Origin: Fimousia sp036311565
GTDB lineage: Bacteria > Bacillota > Clostridia > Lachnospirales > Lachnospiraceae
Assembly (NCBI GenBank): GCA_036311565.1
Contig: JAXJPR010000003.1
Span: forward strand, 17,050 to 81,049
DNA length: 64,000 nt
Direction: 5' to 3'
Below are positions 1 to 8,094 of the stretch, piece after piece. The position numbers and the translations under genes were made by a program. Below the pieces are notes generated by a model. That model was not told the origin of the DNA. It did not search any database and was given only the letters and a program-made list of their open reading frames with translations. Position 1 is the first letter of the stretch. Each line of letters opens with the position of its first letter.

Positions 1-1530
1 AAAGAAGAGAATACGATGATCACGATGTACTTCTTTGATGAAACGAGAATTAGCAGATTTAAGGCGGAAGTTGATAATCAGAAGCTGGTGGCGGGACTGA
101 TTTATATTGATAATTATGAAGAAGTATTAGAGTCCGCAGATGAAGTGAAGCATTCACTGCTTCTGACATTGGTTGACCGCCGGATTAATAAACTTTTGTG
201 TAATCTGGATGCAATTGTTAAGAAAATTGAAAAGGATAAGTATATCTGCTTTTTCCAGCAAAAATATCTGCCAAAATTAAAAGATACCAAATTTTCAATT
301 TTGGATGACGTACGTTCAATTAACGTCGGAAATGAAATGGCTATGACTTTGAGTATTGCGCTGGCAGTCAATTGTGATAGTTATGTGGAAGCTTATGAAT
401 CTGCAAGTCAGATGATGGACCTGGCTTTGGGCCGTGGGGGTGATCAGGCAGTTATTAAAGATGGTGAAAACGTATCTTATTATGGAGGAAAATCTCAAGT
501 AGTAGAGAAGAATACCCGTGTGAAAGCAAGAGTAAAAGCACATGCACTGCGGGAAATTATGGAAACCAAAGAAAATATCTTTGTTATGGGACATAAAATT
601 GCGGACATTGACTCTATTGGTTCTGCAATCGGTATTTACCGCATGGCAAAGACTCTTCAGAAGAATGTTCATATTGTATTGAATGAAGAAAGCATATCTG
701 TCCGGCAGATGCTTGCAAAGATTAAAGAAGATAAAGAATACGAAAAAGATATGTTTATTAACAGCGAAAGAGCATTAAATCTTGCCAATGATAAAGACTC
801 CATGCTGGTGGTAGTAGACGTGAATCGTCCAAATTATACGGAATGTGAAGAATTGTTTAAAAAGCTGCATACAGTCGTTGTCATTGACCATCATCGTCAG
901 ACAAAGGATACGATACGTTCTGCAACCTTGTCTTATATTGAGCCATATGCGTCCTCATCCTGTGAACTGGTAGCAGAAATTCTTCAATATGTGGCGACGA
1001 AACCAAAGCTGCGTCCAGTAGAGGCAGATGCCATGTATTCAGGAATTCTGATCGATACGAATAATTTTGTCATTCAGACAGGAGTTCGTACCTTTGAAGC
1101 GGCAGCGTTTTTGCGTCGGAACGGAGCGGATGTGACAAGAGTCAGAAAGATTTTCCGTGATAATTTAAAGACATATCAGATTCGTGCAAGGGCGGTAAGC
1201 AATTCAGAATTGTTTGAGAAAGAATATGCCATTGGAACTTTAAATGGAAATGGAATTGACAGCCCTACGGTATTGGGAGCACAGGTCGCGAATCAGCTTC
1301 TTAATATTGAAGGAATTACAGCGTCGTTTGTATTGACCAATCTTGGCGATACCATTTATGTCAGTGCACGTTCCATTGATGAAGTAAATGTTCAGATCAT
1401 TATGGAAAAATTAGGCGGTGGCGGACATATGACAGTGGCTGGTGCACAGCTTAAGAATATGAATGTAGAAGATGCAAAAGAGGTCTTAAAAGGCCTGTTA
1501 TTGAGAATGAAACAAGAAGGAGAATTATAA
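1..1530 (+). CDS. gdpP: Cyclic-di-AMP phosphodiesterase GdpP (5' end outside window)
   Basis: Hydrolyses the second messenger cyclic di-AMP; in known homologues it is a membrane protein. The frame is open to the left edge, so the ATG at 16 is probably internal and the gene begins upstream. Visible are a degenerate GGDEF-like region (about the first 180 residues), then a DHH domain with GHKIADIDSIGSAIG and VVVIDHHRQ (metal-binding motifs), and a C-terminal DHHA1 domain with EKLGGGGHMTVAG. The N-terminal membrane segments and PAS domain of the roughly 650-residue family would lie outside the window. rplI begins 1 nt after the stop and dnaB follows, the same order as in Bacillus subtilis, so the three are probably co-transcribed. 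Confidence 0.93.
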   Translation, partial: KEENTMITMYFFDETRISRFKAEVDNQKLVAGLIYIDNYEEVLESADEVKHSLLLTLVDRRINKLLCNLDAIVKKIEKDKYICFFQQKYLPKLKDTKFSILDDVRSINVGNEMAMTLSIALAVNCDSYVEAYESASQMMDLALGRGGDQAVIKDGENVSYYGGKSQVVEKNTRVKARVKAHALREIMETKENIFVMGHKIADIDSIGSAIGIYRMAKTLQKNVHIVLNEESISVRQMLAKIKEDKEYEKDMFINSERALNLANDKDSMLVVVDVNRPNYTECEELFKKLHTVVVIDHHRQTKDTIRSATLSYIEPYASSSCELVAEILQYVATKPKLRPVEADAMYSGILIDTNNFVIQTGVRTFEAAAFLRRNGADVTRVRKIFRDNLKTYQIRARAVSNSELFEKEYAIGTLNGNGIDSPTVLGAQVANQLLNIEGITASFVLTNLGDTIYVSARSIDEVNVQIIMEKLGGGGHMTVAGAQLKNMNVEDAKEVLKGLLLRMKQEGEL

Positions 1531-1531
1531 T

Positions 1532-1975
1532 ATGAAAGTAATTTTATTACAGGATGTAAAATCCCTTGGAAAAAAAGATGAAATTGTAAATGTAAATGAC
1601 GGATACGCAAGAAATTTTCTTTTGAAAAAGAATCTTGGTGTAGAAGCAACCAATAAAAACTTAAATGATTTAAAATTAAAGAAAAAAAATGAAGATAAAA
1701 TTGCAGCCCAAAAATTAGAAGAAGCAAAAGCACTGGCAGCACAAATTGAAGCAAAAGAAGTAATCTTAAAGATGAAAGTCGGAGAAGGTGGAAAGACATT
1801 CGGTTCTATTTCTACAAAAGAAGTAGCTGCAGAAGCAGAAAAACAGCTTGGCTACAAATTAGATAAGAAAAAAATGTCTGTAGAACCAATTAAATCTTTA
1901 GGTGTTCATAACGTAACATTAAAATTACATCCGCAAGTAACTGCAAAGTTAAAAGTAAAAGTAGTAGAAAAATAA
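1532..1975 (+). CDS. rplI: 50S ribosomal protein L9
   Basis: Structural protein of the large ribosomal subunit that binds 23S rRNA. The 147-residue length and the N-terminal signature MKVILLQDVKSLGKKDEIV, followed by NDGYARNFLLKK, are typical of L9. A long, charged, helical linker (about residues 45-75) precedes the C-terminal rRNA-binding domain, also as expected. The start is fixed by AAGAAGGAG about 10 nt upstream, inside the end of gdpP. It is the middle gene of the gdpP-rplI-dnaB operon. Confidence 0.97.
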   Translation: MKVILLQDVKSLGKKDEIVNVNDGYARNFLLKKNLGVEATNKNLNDLKLKKKNEDKIAAQKLEEAKALAAQIEAKEVILKMKVGEGGKTFGSISTKEVAAEAEKQLGYKLDKKKMSVEPIKSLGVHNVTLKLHPQVTAKLKVKVVEK

Positions 1976-2024
1976 TCAGATGCAGCTGCATCAATTTTAG
2001 AAAGCGAAGGCAGGAAAATTCACC

Positions 2025-3356
2025 ATGGATGAAGCATTTATCAAAAAGGTACAACCAAATAGCCCAGAAGCAGAAAAATCTGTAATCGGTTCTATGCTGA
2101 TGGACCGGGATGCCATTATTGAAGTGGCAGATGTTCTGGTGAAAGAAGATTTTTATCAGAATACCAATGGAATTTTATTCGAGGCAATGGTAGATCTTTA
2201 TAAAGAAGGAAAACCGGTAGATTTAATTACTCTTCAAAATAAACTGAAGGAAAAACAGGTGCCGGAATCCGTGCAGAGTTTAGAATATATTCGTGAATTG
2301 GTGGAAACTGTTCCAACCTCTGCCAATGCGAAACAATATGCAGGAATTGTAAAAGAAAAATCCGTTCTGCGTAAATTAATCAAGGTAACAGAAAAGATAA
2401 CGGCAGATTGTTATCTTGGGAAAGATGATTTTTCCAGCATTTTGGAAGAGACGGAAAAGGATGTGTTTCATCTTCTTCAAAATGCCAGCGGCAGGGAAGA
2501 TTTTATACCAATCCGTGATGTGGTATTAAATACATTAGATCAGATAGAAGAAGCATCAAAAAACAAAGGAAAAATTACTGGAGTTCCAACAGGATTTACT
2601 GATCTGGATTATAAATTAACAGGACTACATCCTTCGCAGCTGCTGATTGTAGCTGCCCGTCCGGCTATGGGGAAAACAGCATTCGTATTAAATATCGCTC
2701 AACATGTGGCATTCCGGCAGAATATTCCGGTGGCAATCTTTAGTTTGGAAATGTCAAAGGAACAGTTAGTTACCCGTCTCATGTCTATGGAAGCGATGAT
2801 TGATTCCCAGTTGATCCGTACTGGAGAACTGGAGGATCAGGACTGGGAAAAGTTAATGGAAAGTGCAGCGGTGATTGGGCATTCGCCGTTGATTATTGAT
2901 GATACTCCTGGCCTTACGATTTCCGAAATTCGTTCAAAGTGTCGTCGTTATAAACAGTCCCAGGGTGTAGGCTTAGTAATTATCGATTACCTCCAGTTAA
3001 TGGCAGGAAGCGGAAAGACAGAATCCAGACAGCAAGAAATTTCTGAAATTTCCCGTTCTTTAAAAGCACTTGCAAGGGAAATTGATGCACCGATCATTGC
3101 ATTATCTCAGTTAAACCGCGCGGTTGACAGCCGTACAGATCATAAGCCGGTGTTGTCAGATCTGCGTGAATCCGGATCTATCGAACAGGATGCAGACGTT
3201 ATTATGTTCATCTATCGTGATGATTATTATAATCCGGATACGGAGAAGAAAAATCTTGCTGAAATCATTGTAGCAAAACAGCGAAGTGGTTCTACAGGAA
3301 GTATTGAACTGGCATGGCTGGGACAGTACACGAAATTTGCAAATAAAGAAAGATAA
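2025..3356 (+). CDS. dnaB: Replicative DNA helicase DnaB (DnaC of Bacillus)
   Basis: Hexameric ATP-driven helicase that unwinds DNA at the replication fork. The 443 residues comprise an N-terminal helical domain (SPEAEKSVIGSMLMDRDAI) and a RecA-like C-terminal domain. Visible motifs are Walker A ARPAMGKTAF, Walker B VGLVIIDYLQLM, the sensor-like ALSQLNRAVDSR, and DLRESGSIEQDADVIMF. It starts 49 nt after rplI and is followed by a terminator, so it closes the operon. Its probable loader genes (dnaD and a dnaC/dnaI-type ATPase) are at 43.6-45.6 kb. Confidence 0.97.
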   Translation: MDEAFIKKVQPNSPEAEKSVIGSMLMDRDAIIEVADVLVKEDFYQNTNGILFEAMVDLYKEGKPVDLITLQNKLKEKQVPESVQSLEYIRELVETVPTSANAKQYAGIVKEKSVLRKLIKVTEKITADCYLGKDDFSSILEETEKDVFHLLQNASGREDFIPIRDVVLNTLDQIEEASKNKGKITGVPTGFTDLDYKLTGLHPSQLLIVAARPAMGKTAFVLNIAQHVAFRQNIPVAIFSLEMSKEQLVTRLMSMEAMIDSQLIRTGELEDQDWEKLMESAAVIGHSPLIIDDTPGLTISEIRSKCRRYKQSQGVGLVIIDYLQLMAGSGKTESRQQEISEISRSLKALAREIDAPIIALSQLNRAVDSRTDHKPVLSDLRESGSIEQDADVIMFIYRDDYYNPDTEKKNLAEIIVAKQRSGSTGSIELAWLGQYTKFANKER

Positions 3357-3364
3357 AACAAGAA

Positions 3365-3394
3365 AAGTCTCAACAATTAGATGAGGCTTTTTAT
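3365..3394 (+). terminator. Rho-independent terminator after dnaB
   Basis: An 8-bp stem (AAGTCTCA at 3365-3372 with TGAGGCTT at 3382-3389, one G-U pair) is followed by a T run. It lies 9 nt past the dnaB stop codon. Confidence 0.8.
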
Positions 3395-3422
3395 TGTGCC
3401 CCTAATATCTGATTGTTATAAT
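3394..3422 (+). promoter_or_regulatory. Sigma-A promoter for the MerR-type gene
   Basis: TTGTGC (3394-3399), a 17-nt spacer and TATAAT (3417-3422). The -10 is perfect and the -35 weak. It lies between the dnaB terminator and the regulator gene. Confidence 0.55.
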
Positions 3423-3453
3423 AAATATAACGATAGAGGCGGGAGGACAGGCC

Positions 3454-4020
3454 ATGGAGAAAAGAAGAATGATTTCTGATGCGGCCAGGGAACTGGACGT
3501 GGAAACTCACGTGCTTCGTTATTGGGAAGAGGAATTAGAGCTTCCGATTCCAAGAAATGAAATGGGGCATCGCTATTACGGTGATAAAGAGATGAAACTT
3601 CTAATGGAAGTAAGAGAACTAAAAGAAAAAGGGGTACATCTAAGAGCTATCAAAGAGATTGTTCCACAGTTGTTGGTACCAGAAAAAGAGATGGAAGGTG
3701 AACAAAAAGTAATTCCATTTCCAGAAGACCAGAATCAAAAAATGATGCAATTTCAGGATGTTATGGTAAAAATTGTAGGACAGGCTTTAAAAAATCATGA
3801 AGTATCTTTAAGTAAACAAATGGGACAGCGGGTGGCAGACCAGGTCGTAAAGGAAATGGATTATCATTTTCGTGAACAGGAAGAGCTGGAGAATGCCAGA
3901 TATCAAAAATTTGATGAAATGATGCGCAGCTACCAAAGAGCGCGAGCAGAGATTGGAGTAGCAGCAGAAAAAAAGAAAAAACGCCGTTTGTTCGGAAGAA
4001 AAAAGAGAAGAACTACTTAA
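3454..4020 (+). CDS. MerR-family transcriptional regulator with coiled, basic C-terminus
   Basis: Probable DNA-binding regulator of 188 residues. The N-terminal 70 residues form a MerR-type winged helix (MISDAARELDVETHVLRYWE, then GHRYYGDKEMKLL and VHLRAIKEIVP). The rest is charged and probably coiled coil, ending in a strongly basic tail (KKKKRRLFGRKKRRTT). There is no recognisable ligand-binding domain or metal-binding cysteine pattern, so the effector is unknown; the architecture resembles nucleoid or chromosome-anchoring MerR proteins such as RacA, but that comparison is tentative. It is monocistronic with its own promoter and terminator. The ATG has GGGAGG about 9 nt upstream. Confidence 0.85.
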   Translation: MEKRRMISDAARELDVETHVLRYWEEELELPIPRNEMGHRYYGDKEMKLLMEVRELKEKGVHLRAIKEIVPQLLVPEKEMEGEQKVIPFPEDQNQKMMQFQDVMVKIVGQALKNHEVSLSKQMGQRVADQVVKEMDYHFREQEELENARYQKFDEMMRSYQRARAEIGVAAEKKKKRRLFGRKKRRTT

Positions 4021-4037
4021 GAGTTCTTCTCTTTTTG
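4001..4037 (+). terminator. Terminator overlapping the end of the MerR gene
   Basis: A perfect 14-bp stem (4001-4014 with 4022-4035) and a 7-nt loop spans the stop codon and ends in five T's. The A-rich left side means it can also serve the convergent DUF1858 gene on the minus strand. Confidence 0.88.
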
Positions 4038-4044
4038 TGTAAAA

Positions 4045-4251
4045 TTAATTTTTAGTAGCTAAATATTCATTTAATTTATTAAGAAGCTCATCTACGTCCA
4101 TACCGTGTACAAAAGCTGCTTCCTCTAAAGATTCACCGCGTGCAGATGGGCATCCAACACATCCCATACCAGAAGCCATTAAGACATAAGCGAGATCCTG
4201 GTCAAGCGCTAAGATGTCGCCAATAATCATATCCTTTGTAATCTGTGCCAT
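4045..4251 (-). CDS. DUF1858 domain protein (redox-disulfide type)
   Basis: Small cytosolic protein of 68 residues with the DUF1858 fold, which is often found beside hybrid-cluster or other redox proteins. It carries the typical pair of cysteines in MASGMGCVGCPSA, a candidate redox disulfide. The start is the ATG at 4251 (MAQITKDMIIGDIL), preceded by a strong AAGGAGGT; a longer open frame to 4299 has no ribosome site and crosses the promoter. It is transcribed divergently from the ferredoxin gene. The precise role of this family is not established. Confidence 0.85.
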   Translation of the reverse strand: MAQITKDMIIGDILALDQDLAYVLMASGMGCVGCPSARGESLEEAAFVHGMDVDELLNKLNEYLATKN

Positions 4252-4287
4252 AATGAAAGTACCTCCTTTTTTCAATCTGTATTCATT

Positions 4288-4316
4288 AGTATAGTACAAG
4301 TTTTTAGAGAAAACAA
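4288..4316 (-). promoter_or_regulatory. Promoter of the DUF1858 gene
   Basis: On the minus strand TTGTTT (4311-4316), a 17-nt spacer and TATACT (4288-4293), about 37 nt upstream of the ATG at 4251. Confidence 0.65.
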
Positions 4317-4393
4317 GTATCGAAGTACAATAGTTTTTAAAGTCTAACAGTTTCTACTGGAAAATGATTACTAGTAGATGAGAAAAAAAGAAC

Positions 4394-4422
4394 TTGCTAT
4401 AAATGTCCAAGTGTATTATTAT
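4394..4422 (+). promoter_or_regulatory. Candidate ferredoxin promoter
   Basis: TTGCTA (4394-4399), a 17-nt spacer and TATTAT (4417-4422). It would give a leader of about 60 nt before the ferredoxin ATG. Confidence 0.5.
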
Positions 4423-4487
4423 ATTAATGAGCATGATAAAATTTTATCAGTGTAGAAATAGTACTATTATATAAGGAGGAAATAACT

Positions 4488-4661
4488 ATGGCATATGTAA
4501 TTTCTGATGAATGTATCTCTTGTGGAGCTTGTGAATCTACTTGTCCAGCTGGAGCTATCGCTGAAGGTGATGGAAAATACGAAATCGATGCAGCTACATG
4601 TTTAGATTGTGGTTCTTGCGCAGATGGATGTCCAGTAGGAGCAATCAGCTCTGAAGACTAA
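4488..4661 (+). CDS. 2[4Fe-4S] clostridial-type ferredoxin
   Basis: Low-potential electron carrier of 57 residues, too short for many gene finders. Two cluster-binding motifs are complete: CISCGACESTCPAGAI and CLDCGSCADGCPVGAI, the classic CxxCxxCxxxCP pair. The ATG follows AAGGAGG at 7 nt. It stands alone between its own promoter and a strong bidirectional terminator. In such anaerobes ferredoxin couples pyruvate oxidation, hydrogenase/Rnf and bifurcating ETF complexes, including the type possibly encoded at 55-58 kb. Confidence 0.96.
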   Translation: MAYVISDECISCGACESTCPAGAIAEGDGKYEIDAATCLDCGSCADGCPVGAISSED

Positions 4662-4686
4662 TTGTCGTACATAAGAAAAGAAAAAG

Positions 4687-4726
4687 ATAAGGAGAAAATC
4701 CAATGGATTTTCTCCTTATTTTTTTC
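4687..4726 (+). terminator. Bidirectional terminator between ferredoxin and mecA
   Basis: A 33-nt perfect hairpin, 16-bp arms (4687-4702 and 4704-4719) around one central base, is followed by a T run. On the minus strand it also ends in T-rich sequence and can terminate mecA. Confidence 0.92.
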
Positions 4727-4785
4727 TCTGATAAGAAACGTATTTATCATTTTAATCAAAAAGATTTCCTTTGTTTTACAAAAAA

Positions 4786-5571
4786 TTAAAGGGAAGCCAG
4801 GATCTGAATCGCATTGCTTTCCAGAATTTTTGTAAAATGTTCCTCAAAATATGCGTTGGCCCCATAACTATATGGGATGCGCAGTCCAAATTCTGACAGA
4901 ATGTTACCCATCTGATGGAATTGCTCCTGAGAATGATTTCCTCGTGCCATTACCAGATAATAAAAATTATCTTCAGGATCTTTATATAAGGTGTTGTCGC
5001 CTTCATATAAAGGATAAATTTTCTGGCATGCATCCATCGCTTGCGCTAAAGATGGAAAACGATAAATGCGATGAGTTTCTGGAAGTTTATGAGAGTTTTT
5101 TTTCTCATGTTCTTTTTCAGAATCCAGTTTTTTCTCCGCTAATTTTTTCGCTTCATTTAAAATCTGACTAAAAGGAGAAAAAATTTCTTTTTCTTCTTTA
5201 GAATCTTCAAAAGAAGATGTGGAATCAGCTTCTACCACAGAATCTTCTTCATCCAGATCCATCAGTCCTTCCAATGGTTTCATATATTTAGAAAATTTGT
5301 CATCAAATTCTTCTGGATTATCCATCTTCGTAATAATAAGAACCAGTTTTTCGGAAGAAACTGGAATAGCTTCTATCATTAAAGGAATATCGCCTGCTTC
5401 AAAACCCACTTCGTCAGAGGCCTGGGCCATCATATCACGGAAAAGATCTTTGGCATTATCACTACCAAAAGCGAGTTCGTTCAAAAGCATTTTGTGTTCT
5501 TCTAAATCAGATTTTGTCAAAGTACATCGAATTTGATTTTCATTAATTTTTTCAATTCTCAATTTCCTCAC
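4786..5571 (-). CDS. mecA: Adaptor protein MecA (ClpC adaptor)
   Basis: Adaptor that delivers substrates to the ClpCP protease; family members act in competence and quality control. The 261 residues show the N-terminal MecA domain (LRIEKINENQIRCTLTKSDL), an acidic/lysine-rich linker (about 105-160) and a C-terminal ClpC-binding-type domain beginning near HRIYRFPSLAQAMDACQKIY. The start is uncertain: GTG at 5571 has its AAAGGA almost touching it, whereas TTG at 5562 gives the family-like start (M)RIEKINE with AAAGGA 10 nt upstream. It is monocistronic with its own promoter. Confidence 0.9.
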   Translation of the reverse strand: MRKLRIEKINENQIRCTLTKSDLEEHKMLLNELAFGSDNAKDLFRDMMAQASDEVGFEAGDIPLMIEAIPVSSEKLVLIITKMDNPEEFDDKFSKYMKPLEGLMDLDEEDSVVEADSTSSFEDSKEEKEIFSPFSQILNEAKKLAEKKLDSEKEHEKKNSHKLPETHRIYRFPSLAQAMDACQKIYPLYEGDNTLYKDPEDNFYYLVMARGNHSQEQFHQMGNILSEFGLRIPYSYGANAYFEEHFTKILESNAIQILASL

Positions 5572-5614
5572 ATCCTTTCCATTAAGATTATAATAATACC
5601 ATCTTATTAGATAT

Positions 5615-5643
5615 AGTATAATGTGTCATTTTCATTGTGTAAA
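5615..5643 (-). promoter_or_regulatory. Promoter of mecA
   Basis: On the minus strand TTTACA (5638-5643), a 17-nt spacer and TATACT (5615-5620), about 45 nt upstream of the coding region. Confidence 0.7.
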
Positions 5644-5681
5644 GCTTTTCTTTCTAATTTCCAAAAAATTACAATTATATA

Positions 5682-5710
5682 TTGAAATATTTTCCAGTTA
5701 TAGGTATAAT
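5682..5710 (+). promoter_or_regulatory. Strong promoter before the 70-residue unknown gene
   Basis: TTGAAA (5682-5687), an exact 17-nt spacer and TATAAT (5705-5710). The likely transcription start, near 5717, leaves a leader of about 160 nt. That leader contains a CTCAAATTTGAG palindrome (5758-5769) and a 24-codon open frame (5770-5844) without a ribosome site. Apart from these and the mecA promoter nothing is visible in 5572-5877. Confidence 0.7.
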
Positions 5711-5877
5711 AGGAATAGAAAGAGGCGCTGACTTTCTAGTGTAATACTATTATATGCTCAAATTTGAGAATGAAACCTATATATTATCACATGCATCCAA
5801 AGGTCTTTGTTGAATCGGGGGAATATTTGGATAACTATGCCTAAATTACTTATAATTCCAAAGATGAAGGGATTTTT

Positions 5878-6090
5878 ATGAAAAAAGAAACAATATATAA
5901 TAGCAGTCAGCTGACAGATTTTTACGAATTGGGGTTACAAGTACAGGTAGAAGATACCTTGGTAAATGATGAAAATCTTCAGAAAATGAACCAAATGGTT
6001 TGTGAGGCGGATTGTTATATGAAAGATTTTATAGAAGATACAAAGGGGGAGATTTCCAAAGTTCATTATACGAAGGTGACGCAATATTAA
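5878..6090 (+). CDS. Unknown small protein, 70 residues
   Basis: Not recognised. It begins MKKETIYNSSQLTDFYELGL and is acidic in the first half, with two cysteines (CEADCYMKDF) about two thirds along; no signal peptide or membrane segment is visible. Support for it being a gene comes from a good promoter at 5682-5710, an AAGGGA ribosome site 5 nt before the ATG, and codon use like the neighbours. It is monocistronic between divergent mecA and convergent cwlD. A small regulatory or stress protein is possible but not shown. Confidence 0.6.
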   Translation: MKKETIYNSSQLTDFYELGLQVQVEDTLVNDENLQKMNQMVCEADCYMKDFIEDTKGEISKVHYTKVTQY

Positions 6091-6147
6091 AACTATGGCA
6101 TTATTGTAAAAATTCATAGCCCGCATAAGCCATTGATTACTTTTATG

Positions 6148-6172
6148 AGCCGCAGATTTTATGTCTGCGGCT
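6148..6172. terminator. Hairpin between convergent genes
   Basis: A perfect 9-bp GC-rich stem (AGCCGCAGA with TCTGCGGCT, 7-nt loop). The plus-strand tail is only moderately T-rich, so this is a weak or factor-assisted terminator for the 5878 gene, for cwlD, or both. Confidence 0.5.
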
Positions 6173-6209
6173 ATGTTCTTCTTATCATGGTGACAGAATC
6201 CTTTGGAGA

Positions 6210-6887
6210 TTAATTAGATTTATTTTTAATATATTCCATAATTCCTAAATGAAGGAACCAGGCGATTTTTTTTTGATAATCCTTATCGTTTAACCAGGAA
6301 GCTTCTTCCGGATTAGATAAAAAACCACATTCTACAATTACGGTCGTATAGGGATTGTCACGAAAAAGATAATAGTCGGTGTTTGCTTTATGAGTGCGGT
6401 GGTTGGAAGAATCCATCTCTAACAGCCTTTTTTGAAGAATTTCTGCCAGTTGTTTGCTTTTTTCTATATTTTGTCCATAGAATACCTGAGCACCGTGGAT
6501 AGATTGGGCCGTATAGCTGTTTTGGTGGATACTGATAGCAGCAACAGGATTATTTTGAAAGATAATCTCCTTTCGATTGGATAAATCAGAAGTTTTTGAG
6601 TTGGTAGTAGAAGTTGACAGACTCTGATCCGTTTCCCGGGTCATAATGACTCGTACATCATTTGCTTCCAAATATTTTTTTAAATATTTGGCGATACTTA
6701 AATTAATATCTTTTTCTAAAAGATTGCCAATTCCAACTTTGCCAGGATCGCTTCCGCCGTGACCGGCATCAATGACGACCGTAACAGGAGTTGCTGGCTT
6801 CATTAAAGTGGTTACCATGCGATATCCCTGCCTTGAGCAAAAGAAGGAAAAAAGCAAGAGGCAGAGGGGAAATAGGATTCGTTTCAT
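6210..6887 (-). CDS. cwlD: N-acetylmuramoyl-L-alanine amidase, CwlD type
   Basis: Zinc amidase that cleaves the amide between MurNAc and the stem peptide. CwlD enzymes act on spore cortex and are needed to make muramic-delta-lactam. The 225 residues comprise an N-terminal membrane/signal segment (ILFPLCLLLFSFF) and an Amidase_3 domain with VVIDAGHGGSDPG, LLEKDINL, ISIHQNSY and VIVECGFLSNPEEA, giving the expected His/Glu/His/Glu set. The start ATG at 6887 is chosen because GAGG lies 5 nt upstream; the frame is open to 6902. Length and architecture match CwlD rather than large vegetative amidases, supporting a spore-forming host. Confidence 0.88.
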   Translation of the reverse strand: MKRILFPLCLLLFSFFCSRQGYRMVTTLMKPATPVTVVIDAGHGGSDPGKVGIGNLLEKDINLSIAKYLKKYLEANDVRVIMTRETDQSLSTSTTNSKTSDLSNRKEIIFQNNPVAAISIHQNSYTAQSIHGAQVFYGQNIEKSKQLAEILQKRLLEMDSSNHRTHKANTDYYLFRDNPYTTVIVECGFLSNPEEASWLNDKDYQKKIAWFLHLGIMEYIKNKSN

Positions 6888-6973
6888 AAAGAACCTCAAC
6901 ACATATTATTTTTCTATTATATGACTGACCTGAAAAAGAAATTCTTTAAAAGAAAAGGAATTCCTATGAAAAG

Positions 6974-7002
6974 TGGACTTAAACAGTTCCTTCTGATATA
7001 AT
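6974..7002 (+). promoter_or_regulatory. Promoter of the tsaC-ywlE-rpiB cluster
   Basis: TGGACT (6974-6979), a 17-nt spacer and TATAAT (6997-7002), ending 21 nt before the ATG of the threonylcarbamoyl-AMP synthase gene. Confidence 0.65.
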
Positions 7003-7023
7003 ATTTAATGGAAGGAAATGCTT

Positions 7024-8082
7024 ATGTATACAAAATTATTAAAAATGAATCAAGAAAATATTGATACAACAGCCATTGCGGAAGCAGCTAAGTGGATCAA
7101 ACAAAATGAACTGGTTGCGTTCCCAACAGAAACGGTTTATGGATTAGGAGCCAATGGATTAGAACCAGATGCTGCAGCAAAAATTTATGCTGCAAAGGGA
7201 AGACCTTCTGACAATCCATTGATTCTTCATATTGCAGATATGAAAAATCTGATTCCATTGGCAGAGGAAATTCCAGAAACTGCATGGAAGGCAGCAAAAG
7301 CTTTTTGGCCAGGACCATTAACAATTATATTAAAAAAATCAGCAATTGTGCCTGTTGGTACAACGGGAGGTCTATCCACAGTGGCCATTCGGATGCCAAA
7401 TCATCCGATTGCATTGGCTCTGATCAGGGAAAGTGGGTGTCCAATTGCAGCGCCTAGTGCCAATACGTCTGGAAGGCCAAGTCCAACGAAAGCAGAGCAT
7501 GTTTTTGAAGATATGAATGGGAAAATTCCTTGTATTTTAGATGGAGGAATGGTTGGAATCGGAATCGAGTCTACGATTGTAGACTTTTCTAGTGAAAGAC
7601 CGATGATTTTGAGACCTGGATTTATTACTCCAAAGATGTTAGAAGAAGTGCTCGGTATAGAAATTGGGATTGATCCGGCAGTAACTGGAAGTCCCAAAGG
7701 TAAAGAAATTGTTCCCAAAGCACCAGGAATGAAGTATAAACATTATGCGCCTAAAGCTCCATTGTTCTTAGTATCAGGAGAAGAGGAAGCAGTGATTTCT
7801 TATATTAATCAGCAAATTAAGAAGGAACATCTGGAAGGCAGAAAAGCGGGGGTCATTGCAACAGATGAAACCGCCACGCAATATAAAGCAGATGTGGTAC
7901 TTTCTATAGGAACAAAAGAGTGTGACAGTACAATTGCATCTCATTTATATGATGTATTACGTAGATTTGATCATGAAGATGTTTCGGTGATTTATTCACA
8001 AGTGTTTGAATCAGGAGAGAATGGTTTTGCTATCATGAACCGGCTGACAAAGGCGGCTGGTTATGAAAGAATAGAGGTGTAA
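7024..8082 (+). CDS. ywlC: L-threonylcarbamoyladenylate synthase (Sua5/YwlC family)
   Basis: Makes threonylcarbamoyl-AMP from threonine, bicarbonate and ATP for the t6A37 modification of tRNAs that read ANN codons. At 352 residues it has the YrdC/Sua5 catalytic domain (FPTETVYGLGANG, KGRPSDNPLILHI, PSANTSGRPSPT, IESTIVDFS) plus the C-terminal Sua5 domain (starting near GMKYKHYAPKAPL), so it is the long Sua5 form rather than short TsaC. ATG 7024 is preferred to 7018, which sits only 1-2 nt from the GGAAGG ribosome site. It is first in a cluster with a YwlE-like protein and rpiB, the same arrangement as ywlC...ywlE-ywlF in B. subtilis. Confidence 0.93.
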   Translation: MYTKLLKMNQENIDTTAIAEAAKWIKQNELVAFPTETVYGLGANGLEPDAAAKIYAAKGRPSDNPLILHIADMKNLIPLAEEIPETAWKAAKAFWPGPLTIILKKSAIVPVGTTGGLSTVAIRMPNHPIALALIRESGCPIAAPSANTSGRPSPTKAEHVFEDMNGKIPCILDGGMVGIGIESTIVDFSSERPMILRPGFITPKMLEEVLGIEIGIDPAVTGSPKGKEIVPKAPGMKYKHYAPKAPLFLVSGEEEAVISYINQQIKKEHLEGRKAGVIATDETATQYKADVVLSIGTKECDSTIASHLYDVLRRFDHEDVSVIYSQVFESGENGFAIMNRLTKAAGYERIEV

Positions 8083-8094
8083 AGGAGGGACGAT

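Noticed and set aside
5770..5844. 24-codon frame in the leader of the 70-residue gene
   Set aside because: No Shine-Dalgarno sequence and no recognisable peptide; not listed as a gene.
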